Positions 1 through 5,076 of a stretch of DNA of 11,130 bases are shown here, in pieces. The stretch comes from Bacteroidota bacterium (GTDB taxonomy: Bacteria; Bacteroidota; Ignavibacteria; Kapaibacteriales; UBA2268): positions 1 through 11,130 of the forward strand of contig DAHXMP010000101.1 in NCBI GenBank assembly GCA_027371665.1. The letters run 5' to 3'. Position numbers and translations under genes: made by a program. Numbering within the stretch: position 1 is the first letter of the stretch; the number at the start of each line of letters is the position of its first letter. A model generated the notes under the pieces. It was not told where the DNA came from and did no database searches. It was given only the letters and a program-made list of their open reading frames with translations.

Positions 1-430
1 TATAAGGAAGATAAATCGCCTTCGTTTTATCCAGCCCGAAATTGAAATCGTTGCTTCTCTCGACATTGCAAACTTCAGCACAGTCTCCGCAATTCGTGCA
101 TTTATTATTGACATATCTCGGCTTGATTTTGACCGTTGCAGTGTAATCGCCGGCAGAGCCCTCGACTTCCTTAACCTCGGCAAGAGTATAAAGTGTTATA
201 TTTGGATTATCCCTCAATCTCCTGATGTTGATTTCCAACCCGCAGGTTGGGGGGCAAAGCTTGGGAAAATATTGATTTAATTGTGCCACCCTGCCGCCGA
301 TGTAGGGATTCTTCTCGATGAGAATCACGGAAAAACCGGTTTCCGCAGCTTCGAGTGCCGCCGAAATACCCGATATGCCCGCTCCCACTACCAACAAATC
401 GGTTTTAAACGTTGTAGTTGCTTTTTCCAT
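1..430 (-). CDS. qmoA: QmoA-like flavoprotein (HdrA family), N-terminal part, cut by window edge
   Basis: Reading the minus strand from the ATG at 430 gives 143 residues with no stop before the window edge. Residues 11-32 form an FAD-binding Rossmann motif (DLLVVGAGISGISAALEAAE), followed by EKNPYIGGRVAQLNQYFPK. Residues 59-68 read CPPTCGLEIN, the form I associate with QmoA; HdrA of methanogens has a different Cys pattern here. Residues 111-121 read CTNCGDCAEVC, a 4Fe-4S ligand set (C111, C114, C117, C121). QmoA is a subunit of the cytoplasmic part of the quinone-interacting QmoABC complex, which passes electrons between menaquinone and APS reductase in sulfate reducers and some sulfur oxidisers. 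The family is about 400 residues, so roughly two thirds is missing; qmoB/qmoC or aprAB should lie beyond the edge if the call is right. A generic HdrA-like subunit is the alternative. Confidence 0.82.
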   Translation of the reverse strand, partial: MEKATTTFKTDLLVVGAGISGISAALEAAETGFSVILIEKNPYIGGRVAQLNQYFPKLCPPTCGLEINIRRLRDNPNITLYTLAEVKEVEGSAGDYTATVKIKPRYVNNKCTNCGDCAEVCNVERSNDFNFGLDKTKAIYLPY

Positions 431-566
431 TTTTTCAGCTTTCAGTATATTTAATTCTTCTTAAATCTATATCCGATAAATTTTTAACAAATTCATTCCT
501 CTGCCCTGAGAGGAGCACGGGGAAAAATTCTGTATTCAAAAGTTTTCAAAAAGAAAATTAAAATAC

Positions 567-695
567 TTAGAGGCACAATACAAGCCATAAACTCAAAATG
601 TAATCTCTGTGTGGTGAATGAATTGGAATAATTGCTAATTTTGCCGCTGTGAAAAACAATATCAATATGATAAAATAAAAAAGAATTTTTTCCAT
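567..695 (-). CDS. Possible 42-residue hydrophobic peptide upstream of qmoA
   Basis: A short minus-strand reading frame begins at the ATG at 695 and ends at a TAA at 567-569. The product starts MEKILFYFIILILFFTAAK, one predicted membrane segment, followed by a polar stretch and a second short hydrophobic end. It lies in the 294-base gap between the divergent qmoA and mntA genes. It has no clear Shine-Dalgarno sequence, and I recognise no family. It may be chance in AT-rich DNA, where Phe/Ile/Leu codons are common. The rest of the gap shows no recognisable promoter or RNA element. Confidence 0.18.
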   Translation of the reverse strand: MEKILFYFIILILFFTAAKLAIIPIHSPHRDYILSLWLVLCL

Positions 696-724
696 CTTAT
701 TTATGAAATTGTGAACGAATCATT

Positions 725-1102
725 ATGACAGAAAAAGCGAAGCATATAACGGAAAAATTAATAAGCGTTCTTGAAGCAGATTCAAACGTAGAATTTGCCG
801 TTACATTCGGCTCTGTCCTTAACAAGTCAAAATTCAGAGATGTTGACGTTGCCGTCTATTTCAATAAGCCTCATAAAGGATTTTCAATTTTAAAATACAT
901 GGTTAAACTTGACAGGGCTGTCGGGGTAGAAGTTGACCTTACATTGCTCAATTCCGCAGGACCATTTCTTAGGCACGAGGTATTCAAGACCGGAGAGCCT
1001 ATATTCATCCGTGATTTTATAAAATATGCAGACTTTCGCGATAAAACAATAGCAGACTATCAGGAATACAAATACATATCGGGACTCGACAAATATGATT
1101 GA
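725..1102 (+). CDS. mntA: MntA-type minimal nucleotidyltransferase antitoxin
   Basis: The product has 125 residues, normal for a minimal nucleotidyltransferase (MNT). The core motif is at residues 27-45: TFGSVLNKSKFRDVDVAVY, with G29-S30, D39 and D41, and a likely third acidic residue D71 in VEVDLTLLN. The loop between GS and DxD is 8 residues, shorter than the usual 10; I infer this is a subgroup feature rather than damage. In characterised MntA-HepT systems (Shewanella oneidensis) the MNT protein AMPylates a Tyr near the HEPN active site of HepT and so neutralises the toxic RNase. The gene overlaps hepT by 8 bases (ATGATTGA), implying translational coupling. No strong Shine-Dalgarno precedes the ATG. 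The catalytic residues are intact although the partner gene is broken. Confidence 0.82.
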   Translation: MTEKAKHITEKLISVLEADSNVEFAVTFGSVLNKSKFRDVDVAVYFNKPHKGFSILKYMVKLDRAVGVEVDLTLLNSAGPFLRHEVFKTGEPIFIRDFIKYADFRDKTIADYQEYKYISGLDKYD

Positions 1103-1545
1103 TAAAAGACTAATTGAAAAGAAACTAAAAGCCATCGAAGCATATCTCTGCGAAATCCAAAGAAGCCCTGCAGTGTATAATTTTGAGGATTTTGCAAATA
1201 ATATCCAATTCAAAAGATTTGTCGAAAGAAATGTCGAATTGTGTATCGAAAAGATTATTGATGTTTGCAGGCACATTGTCAGCAGGTTGAATCTTAAAGA
1301 ACCGGAATCATACAGCGAATGTTTTGACCTGCTGGCTAAGGAAGGGTGTTATTGATAGAAAATTCTTTACAACCTTGCTATCAATTGTCCGTTTCAGAAA
1401 CCTCCTGATTCACGCTTATGAAAAGATTGACGACAACATAACTTATGGAATTTATAAGATACATCTCACAGATATAACAAAATTTGTTAATGTTATCAGG
1501 ATATATATAAATAAAATTGGACAGATAATAAAAAATTATAATTGA
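1095..1545 (+). pseudogene. hepT: HepT-like HEPN toxin, interrupted by one extra base near 1347
   Basis: Frame one runs from the ATG at 1095 to a stop at 1355. A second frame open to 1545 carries the C-terminal half. Dropping one base after the GGG codon at 1344-1346 joins them into a 149-residue protein (DLLAKEG then VIDRKFF), a normal HepT length. N-terminal helices match HepT (IEKKLKAIEAYLCEIQR, then FVERNVELCIEKIIDVCRHI). The second half has the HEPN RNase signature RX4HXY as RNLLIHAY (R101, H106, Y108 in the joined protein). Without the shift the product stops before the active site and could not be a toxin. The stop codon 1543-1545 lies inside the start of a repeat that recurs at 4865. 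The cause may be mutation under relief from toxicity, a sequence error, or recoding; no slippery homopolymer is present, so recoding is least likely. Confidence 0.8.
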
Positions 1546-1695
1546 TAACCTTATCTCGAACAATAAAACCTTAGTAACAAAGTGACAGAGCTAAAGTCTG
1601 AACCTTATTGCCTTATCAAAAAGAAATAAGCTAATAAGGTTGGAAGCGTGATGTTCACTGATGTTACTAAGGTTTAAAGGATTCAATAAGGTTTT
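1538..1695. repeat. Large imperfect palindromic (MITE-like) element with six AACCTTA(T/G) boxes, copy 1
   Basis: Three direct boxes (1547-1554, 1567-1574, 1601-1608) face three inverted ones (1634-1641, 1667-1674, 1686-1693). All pairs are centred within one base of 1620.5, so the element folds on itself over about 147 bases. The best arms are aaaccttagtaac (1566-1578) with gttactaaggttt (1663-1675), a perfect 13-bp inverted repeat, and AACCTTATT (1601-1609) with AATAAGGTT (1633-1641). The first 41 bases (1538-1578) recur exactly at 4865-4905. No coding capacity or target-site duplication was seen. It could be a miniature transposable element, or a structured intergenic RNA or terminator downstream of hepT. 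Confidence 0.75.
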
Positions 1696-1727
1696 AATTT
1701 TTAAATAAATAATTTATAGTCAATCGT

Positions 1728-1733
1728 AAGGAG
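1728..1733 (+). promoter_or_regulatory. Strong Shine-Dalgarno AAGGAG for the orphan signal peptide
   Basis: AAGGAG sits 5 bases before the ATG at 1739. It is one of only two strong Shine-Dalgarno sites seen in the window; the other precedes the secreted-protein gene starting at 9362. Both serve genes for exported proteins. Confidence 0.6.
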
Positions 1734-1738
1734 AAGCC

Positions 1739-1828
1739 ATGAAACACGTGTACCTGACCGCATTTCTTGTGTTATTTGTTTTTTCTTCATGCCTCTTTTC
1801 ACAGAATCCCGAGTGGGTGAATTTCTGA
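1739..1828 (+). pseudogene. Orphan signal peptide, 5' remnant of a secreted-protein gene
   Basis: The frame encodes 29 residues: a basic start (MKH), a hydrophobic core (LTAFLVLFVFSSCLF), then SQNPEWVNF and TGA. The FSQ cleavage-like site followed by NPEWVNF is the start I would expect of a T9SS-secreted propeller-type protein in this lineage, so I read it as the first codons of a large secreted-protein gene whose body has been lost. A strong AAGGAG lies upstream. Cys18 could suggest a lipobox, but SSCLF is a weak match. From 1829 to 2014 the DNA is very AT-rich with no coding signal. A T9SS tail in the same orientation occurs at 2910, beyond an AT-rich nuclease gene. Confidence 0.5.
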
Positions 1829-2014
1829 TAAAAAAATAATAAATCTTCAACATGTCAAATAAACATTTTTAATACAATAATTTTTCAATAACAAAATTAT
1901 TCTTGAATTAATATTTAATAAGATTGGGAAAAAAATAAACAATTTTTTTACATATCTAAAATTATTTAGTAAATTCGATTAATATGTACAAGTCATAAAC
2001 AAGCAAGGTTTGAT

Positions 2015-2836
2015 ATGGATAAAATTAAATTCTATATTGACAAATATAATTCACTAAAAAAATTAAATAGTGGGAAAAAGCCTCTTATAAATGAGTTTTT
2101 AAAATACTGTCAAATATCAGAATTTCAATTGATGAAAATTTTTGGTAAAGATCCTTATTCGACTTTACAAGAAAAATGTGGTGATAAGCCGAATAAACTT
2201 CAAATGGAAAGAACACTACTTTCGCAAATTCTTAATCAATATGGAAAACTTACAAGAAAATATAGGCGTATTCCTGTGATTGCAGACTGGCTAAAAGAGG
2301 ATTTACATCCAAGACCTGCTGGTTTAAAAAAAGTACACAATATTTCATTCCGGACTTTACCGGAAGTTTTTATAGAAAATTATAAAGATAAAATTGAGTG
2401 GAAAGACGTAATAAAAATACTAACTAGAAATCAGGGAAAAACAGAAATATCGAATAATTATAATAAAACTTTTTTGGAAGTTATTGAAAAAATAAATAAT
2501 TGGATTCCTGAGCGTAAAAGAATAATAGAAGAAGGATACAAAATAGAATTAAGAAAATATCTTAAAAAATACTTTAAAGATGTAGACGAGGAAATGGGAG
2601 AAAGTAATGTTGACTTATTAGTTAATAAAAAATATCCAATAGAAATAAAAAAAGACCCATCGCAATCCGAATATGACAGACTATTAGGTCAGATGATTAG
2701 GCATAATAGCCTATACGGAAATGCAACAGCTGTCATAACCGGAATATCAAGTGAAGATAGGTATAAAAAATTTCGAAATCTTTTTGGTGAAGTTAAATTA
2801 AAACTATCTATGAAAGCAGAGATATTTAACAAATGA
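2015..2836 (+). CDS. PD-(D/E)XK superfamily nuclease with N-terminal homing-endonuclease-associated-like repeats
   Basis: The product has 273 residues. The C-terminal third carries a PD-(D/E)XK pattern: D200 in SNVDLLV, then E210-I-K212 in YPIEIKKDPS, with Q226 in DRLLGQMIRH as a possible further core residue. N-terminal segments around residues 23-56 (PLINEFLKYCQISEFQLMKI, then FGKDPYSTLQEKCG) and 80-115 (RRIPVIADWLKEDLHPRPAG) resemble the small helical repeats found beside homing and restriction endonucleases, probably DNA-binding. I infer a DNA nuclease, either a restriction-like defence enzyme or a selfish endonuclease; no methyltransferase or specificity subunit is adjacent. The gene is markedly AT-rich, full of AAA/ATA/TTA codons, unlike the adenine deaminase and menA genes, which suggests horizontal acquisition. 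It stands alone, flanked by secreted-gene debris at 1739 and 2910. Confidence 0.65.
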   Translation: MDKIKFYIDKYNSLKKLNSGKKPLINEFLKYCQISEFQLMKIFGKDPYSTLQEKCGDKPNKLQMERTLLSQILNQYGKLTRKYRRIPVIADWLKEDLHPRPAGLKKVHNISFRTLPEVFIENYKDKIEWKDVIKILTRNQGKTEISNNYNKTFLEVIEKINNWIPERKRIIEEGYKIELRKYLKKYFKDVDEEMGESNVDLLVNKKYPIEIKKDPSQSEYDRLLGQMIRHNSLYGNATAVITGISSEDRYKKFRNLFGEVKLKLSMKAEIFNK

Positions 2837-2909
2837 TAAAATGTATAAAGCTATATAATTATCGCTTGATTTTTTTGCAATTAGAACTATAGAATTTTGA
2901 ATAAATTTA

Positions 2910-3080
2910 ATGATAAAATTGGTGAAGAATTTATATTCAGACACTCTCGATGCAGGCGAACACACAGCCACCTGGGACGGCAGGACAGATGAAGGAAGCG
3001 AAACACAGAACGGAGTTTATTTCTACCACATACAATCCAAAGGGCAGACTATTTCAGGTAAGATGGTGTTGATTAAGTGA
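2910..3080 (+). pseudogene. 3' remnant of a T9SS cargo gene: FlgD-like C-terminal sorting domain (copy A)
   Basis: Fifty-six codons are open to a TGA, beginning by chance at an ATG. The translation contains KLVKNLYSDTLDAGEHTATW, DGRTDEGSETQNGVYFYHIQ and SKGQTISGKMVLIK, which is the second half of a FlgD Ig-like / T9SS C-terminal domain: a GEHT-x-x-WDG-x-x-x-x-G core, a GVYFY strand and a KMVLI end. Such domains end proteins that the T9SS moves across the outer membrane. The upstream body and the domain's first strands are missing, so this is almost certainly a fragment. Its DNA matches copy B (3591-3689) at roughly 83 of 99 positions by hand count, so the two share a recent ancestor or were homogenised. 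No ribosome-binding site precedes it. Confidence 0.75.
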
Positions 3081-3151
3081 ATTGTATCATATTATTTTCT
3101 GTTCAGAATTTCGTATATTAGTTTGAATTATTAATTTTTAAATTTTTATTT

Positions 3152-3565
3152 ATGGAACTTTCAAACCCATATCGTGAATCAATGCGATACATTGATAATG
3201 CAAAAGAGCAGTTGAAACTTGCAGGAAGAGAAGATAAATTTTACAAAGATGAAAAATATGTGAAAACTGCCTGTGGAACTGCTTATTCCGGAATGCTTAA
3301 AGCACTTGATTTTTATTTCGGTTCTAAAGGCGTTCCTAAAAGAAAAGGAAGGAAATCAATTGAGTATTATCAAAGCGAGTTGTCAGAATTAGATAAGAAA
3401 CTGCTTAATCACCTAAATAATGCTTATTATGTCTTGCATTTGGATGGATATTATAGTGGTGTGAAGAAAATAGATATAATTGACAGCGGATTTGATGATG
3501 CTATATCTATCATTGCAGCTTTAAAGCCATTATCAAAGAACGGTTCAAAAAGAAAAGAACAATAA
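3152..3565 (+). CDS. DUF5618 family protein, HEPN-like helical
   Basis: The 137-residue product matches my memory of DUF5618, small helical proteins common in Bacteroidota: NPYRESMRYIDNAKEQLKLA near the start, then KYVKTACGTAYSGMLKALDF, a basic linker PKRKGRKSIEYY, and NNAYYVLHLDGYYSG. The fold is expected to be HEPN-like (a four-helix bundle with an initial helix of the NAxxxL type). The RX4-6H RNase signature is not present, so RNase activity cannot be claimed. Function is unknown; HEPN relatives are often partnered with small nucleotidyltransferases, but none is directly adjacent here. The gene stands alone between two sorting-domain remnants, with an AT-rich leader and no clear Shine-Dalgarno. 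Confidence 0.72.
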   Translation: MELSNPYRESMRYIDNAKEQLKLAGREDKFYKDEKYVKTACGTAYSGMLKALDFYFGSKGVPKRKGRKSIEYYQSELSELDKKLLNHLNNAYYVLHLDGYYSGVKKIDIIDSGFDDAISIIAALKPLSKNGSKRKEQ

Positions 3566-3590
3566 TATAATTTTTTACATGCCGCACTGA

Positions 3591-3689
3591 AGGACAGATG
3601 CCGTAAGCGAAGCTCAGGACGGAGTTTATTTTTATCACAATCAATCCGAAGGGCAGACTATTTCAGGCAAGATGGTATTGATTAGATAA
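3591..3689 (+). pseudogene. 3' remnant of a T9SS cargo gene: sorting-domain tail (copy B)
   Basis: In the frame aligned with copy A the translation reads RTDAVSEAQDGVYFYHNQ then SEGQTISGKMVLIR and TAA. The codon before the homologous stretch is a stop (TGA) and no start exists, so this is a non-coding remnant. Frame has been kept over 33 codons, but several replacements (for example DEG to DAV, HIQ to HNQ) look like decay. The 60-bp hairpin repeat begins four bases after its stop codon. Confidence 0.7.
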
Positions 3690-3693
3690 TATA

Positions 3694-3753
3694 GAGTAGT
3701 CCATGAACAGCCCCAACGTTGTTCCCTGCTGTGTTAAGGTTCATGGATTACTC
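3694..3753. repeat. 60-bp hairpin repeat, copy 1
   Basis: A 15-bp stem is formed by gagtagtccatgaac (3694-3708) and gttcatggattactc (3739-3753), complementary except for one G-T pair, around a 30-base loop that contains CAACGTTG. The unit recurs at 5003-5062 with about 56 of 60 identical bases. Both copies follow a T9SS tail remnant. It could act as a terminator or mRNA-end stabiliser, but there is no U-run after it. Confidence 0.75.
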
Positions 3754-3860
3754 CTTACTTTAAAATTAAGAAATTTATAAGTATTTCAAAAGCCGAATTT
3801 GTTACAAAGCAATAAGAAAAAAGAAGAAATAATTTTATTTTTAATTTATTATATCTTATA

Positions 3861-3901
3861 TTGACCTTTATAATAGGTCATATAATATATAAAAGAGGTC
3901 A
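3861..3901 (+). promoter_or_regulatory. Putative promoter and operator of the winged-helix/nucleotidyltransferase pair
   Basis: TGACCT (3862-3867) and AGGTCA (3875-3880) form an inverted repeat with a 7-base spacer. A third half-site AGGTCA lies at 3896-3901, 21 bp (two helical turns) from the second. TTGACC (3861-3866) resembles a -35 box, with TATAAT at 3881-3886 (14-base spacer) or TAATAT at 3883-3888 (16-base spacer). The third half-site overlaps the ribosome-binding sequence GAGGT just before the ATG at 3905. The layout suggests autoregulation by the first gene's winged-helix product. Confidence 0.5.
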
Positions 3902-3904
3902 TTC

Positions 3905-4234
3905 ATGCTCGAATCGCTTCTGGGTTCAAAAACGAGGGAAAATATTCTGATTTACCTGCTGGCTCGTAACGAAGGCTATGCGAGGGAAATCGCAAAATAT
4001 TATAACACAAATTTAAGCCCGGTTCAGAATCAGTTAGAAAGGCTTGAAAACGGCAATATCATCGCAGGCAGGCAATTGGGAAGAACAAGGTTATATACCT
4101 TTAATTCCAGATATCCATTTTTAAATGAATTAAAAAATTTGCTAAATAAAGTAATTAAATTTCTGCCTGAAAAAGAAAAACAAAAACTTGTTGCAGTTAG
4201 AACAAGGCCGAGAAGGAAGAATAAACCTTTATGA
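3905..4234 (+). CDS. ArsR-like winged helix-turn-helix regulator, partner of the following nucleotidyltransferase
   Basis: The 109-residue product opens with MLESLLGSKTRENILIYLLA and continues with GYAREIAKYYNTNLSPVQNQ as the helix-turn-helix. A wing follows (GRQLGRTRLYTFNSRYPFLN), ending near residue 75. Then come a helix LKNLLNKVIKFLP and a basic tail RTRPRRKNKPL. This is a familiar small regulator type found directly upstream of a small nucleotidyltransferase gene, and the same pairing is seen here with an ATGA overlap at 4231-4234. I infer that it represses its own operon through the AGGTCA half-sites at 3862-3901, and it may serve as antidote if the pair is a toxin-antitoxin module. The GAGGT five bases before the ATG supports the start. 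It lacks metal-binding Cys pairs, so a metal-sensing role is not indicated. Confidence 0.75.
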   Translation: MLESLLGSKTRENILIYLLARNEGYAREIAKYYNTNLSPVQNQLERLENGNIIAGRQLGRTRLYTFNSRYPFLNELKNLLNKVIKFLPEKEKQKLVAVRTRPRRKNKPL

Positions 4235-4768
4235 AGTCAATTTCTGAAATGAATATCGGTGAGCTTGCCGCTTTTGTCTGTAGTGAACTTTTAAAGAAAG
4301 GCATAGAATGTGTATTATCCGGTGGTGCATGTGTTTCGGTTTTTTCAAAAAAATAAGTATCAATCATATGACCTGGATTTCATAGAAAGATATTCATCGA
4401 ACCGGAAGAAAATCAGTAACGTGATGATCGAATTGGGCTTTTTTGAAGAAAACCGCTACTTTAAGCATAAGGATACGAATTATTTCGTAGAGTTTCCTTC
4501 GGGTCCCTTATCAATAGGCTCAGAACCGGTTAAGGAAATTGAGGAATTGAGTTTTTCGACAGGTATATTGCTTATAATATCAGCGACCGAATGTGTGAAA
4601 GACAGGCTTGCGGCTTATTTTTACTGGGATGATAAACAGTCGCTCGAACAGGCTTTGTTGGTATCAAAAGAGAATAAGATTAATTATCAGGAAATTCAAA
4701 GGTGGTTGGAATCGGAGGGATTGAGAGAAAAGTGGCTCGAAATAATGGATAAATTTGAAATAAATTGA
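4231..4768 (+). pseudogene. Nucleotidyltransferase-fold protein (AbiEii/DUF6036-like), frameshifted in an A7 tract
   Basis: The ATG overlaps the upstream stop (ATGA). Frame one gives 41 residues ending at the TAA at 4354-4356 directly after seven A's (4347-4353). The rest continues in another frame to 4768. Removing one A joins them into 178 residues with a coherent fold: SGGACVSVFSKNKYQSYDLD carries the GG signature (G31, G32) and D47-x-D49, and NYFVEFPSGPLSIG supplies a likely third acidic residue E87. The motif order matches nucleotidyltransferases related to AbiEii-type toxins; the later CVKDRLAAYFYWDDKQSLEQ segment is typical of this uncharacterised family. A translation starting at the ATG at 4310 would lack the GG motif, so that start is not credible. 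The tract could be a phase-switch or transcript-slippage site, a null mutation, or a homopolymer error. Confidence 0.7.
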
Positions 4769-4777
4769 AAATATTCT

Positions 4778-4795
4778 GAGGCCTTTTTGCCTTTT
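4778..4795 (+). terminator. Weak hairpin-plus-U terminator after the nucleotidyltransferase gene
   Basis: GAGGC (4778-4782) can pair with GCCTT (4789-4793), counting one G-T pair, around a T-rich loop, followed by TTA. It lies 10 bases after the stop codon at 4768. The stem is only five pairs, so function is doubtful. Confidence 0.28.
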
Positions 4796-4864
4796 ATGTG
4801 TCATTATTATATACGAAGAAGCAGGAAAAAAAAATTAAAAAAAGAAGATAGAAAATAGAAAACA

Positions 4865-4938
4865 ATAATTGATAACCTTATCTCGAACAATAAAACCTTA
4901 GTAACTTAGAGATAGAAACTAAAATTAGAACCTTATAA
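4865..4938. repeat. Palindromic element, copy 2: left arm only, decayed
   Basis: The first 41 bases (4865-4905) are identical to 1538-1578. The following 30 bases remain recognisably similar, ending at the third box (AACCTTAT at 4929-4936). Box spacing is 20 and 35 bases, against 20 and 34 in copy 1. The right arm is absent; a T9SS tail remnant starts directly afterwards. It lies 96 bases after the nucleotidyltransferase gene, so both copies sit 3' of a nucleotidyltransferase module. Confidence 0.7.
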
Positions 4939-4940
4939 AC

Positions 4941-4994
4941 CAACTCAAAACAAAAGGGCAAACAATTAGCGGGAAGATGATGTTGTTCAGATAA
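4941..4994 (+). pseudogene. Last 17 codons of a T9SS cargo gene (sorting-domain tail, copy C)
   Basis: The frame reads QLKTKGQTISGKMMLFR and TAA. It shares KGQTISGKM with copy A and GQTISGKM with copy B, the last two beta strands of a FlgD-like T9SS sorting domain. There is no start codon and no upstream domain, so it is a fragment. The hairpin repeat begins eight bases later, as it does just after copy B, so tail plus hairpin behave as one duplicated unit. Confidence 0.6.
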
Positions 4995-5002
4995 ATAAAC
5001 AG

Positions 5003-5062
5003 GAGTAGTCCATGAACAGCCCCAACGTTGTTCCCTGCTTCGTTAAGGTTCACGGATTACCC
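5003..5062. repeat. 60-bp hairpin repeat, copy 2
   Basis: This copy is about 56/60 identical to 3694-3753. The stem arms are 5003-5017 and 5048-5062. Two changes in the 3' arm (T to C) would turn A-T pairs into A-C mismatches on the plus-strand RNA but G-U pairs on the minus-strand RNA. It ends 14 bases before the stop codon of the converging menA-like gene, so it could end transcription from either side. Confidence 0.72.
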
Positions 5063-5076
5063 CCTGCTTTATGTAA

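Noticed and set aside
890..1276. A 128-codon minus-strand open frame across mntA and hepT
   Set aside because: It runs antisense to both MNT and HEPN motifs, has no recognisable domain and no ribosome-binding site.
1341..1352. Programmed frameshifting as the explanation for hepT
   Set aside because: The site GAAGGGTGTTAT has no homopolymer or classic slippery heptamer, and no obvious stimulatory stem or internal Shine-Dalgarno was seen; mutation or sequence error is simpler.
1538..1695. CRISPR array or tandem repeat reading of the AACCTTA boxes
   Set aside because: Box spacing is irregular and half the boxes are inverted around one centre; this is a palindrome, not an array of direct repeats with spacers.
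4310..4356. ATG at 4310 as the real start of the nucleotidyltransferase
   Set aside because: It would give an odd N-terminus (MYYPVVHVFRFF) lacking the GG motif, whereas the ATG at 4231 overlaps the regulator stop and encodes SGGACVSV in the other frame.
1538..5062. A complete insertion sequence
   Set aside because: No transposase or DDE/HUH motif is encoded between the repeats; the genes there are a nuclease, DUF5618, a wHTH and a nucleotidyltransferase.
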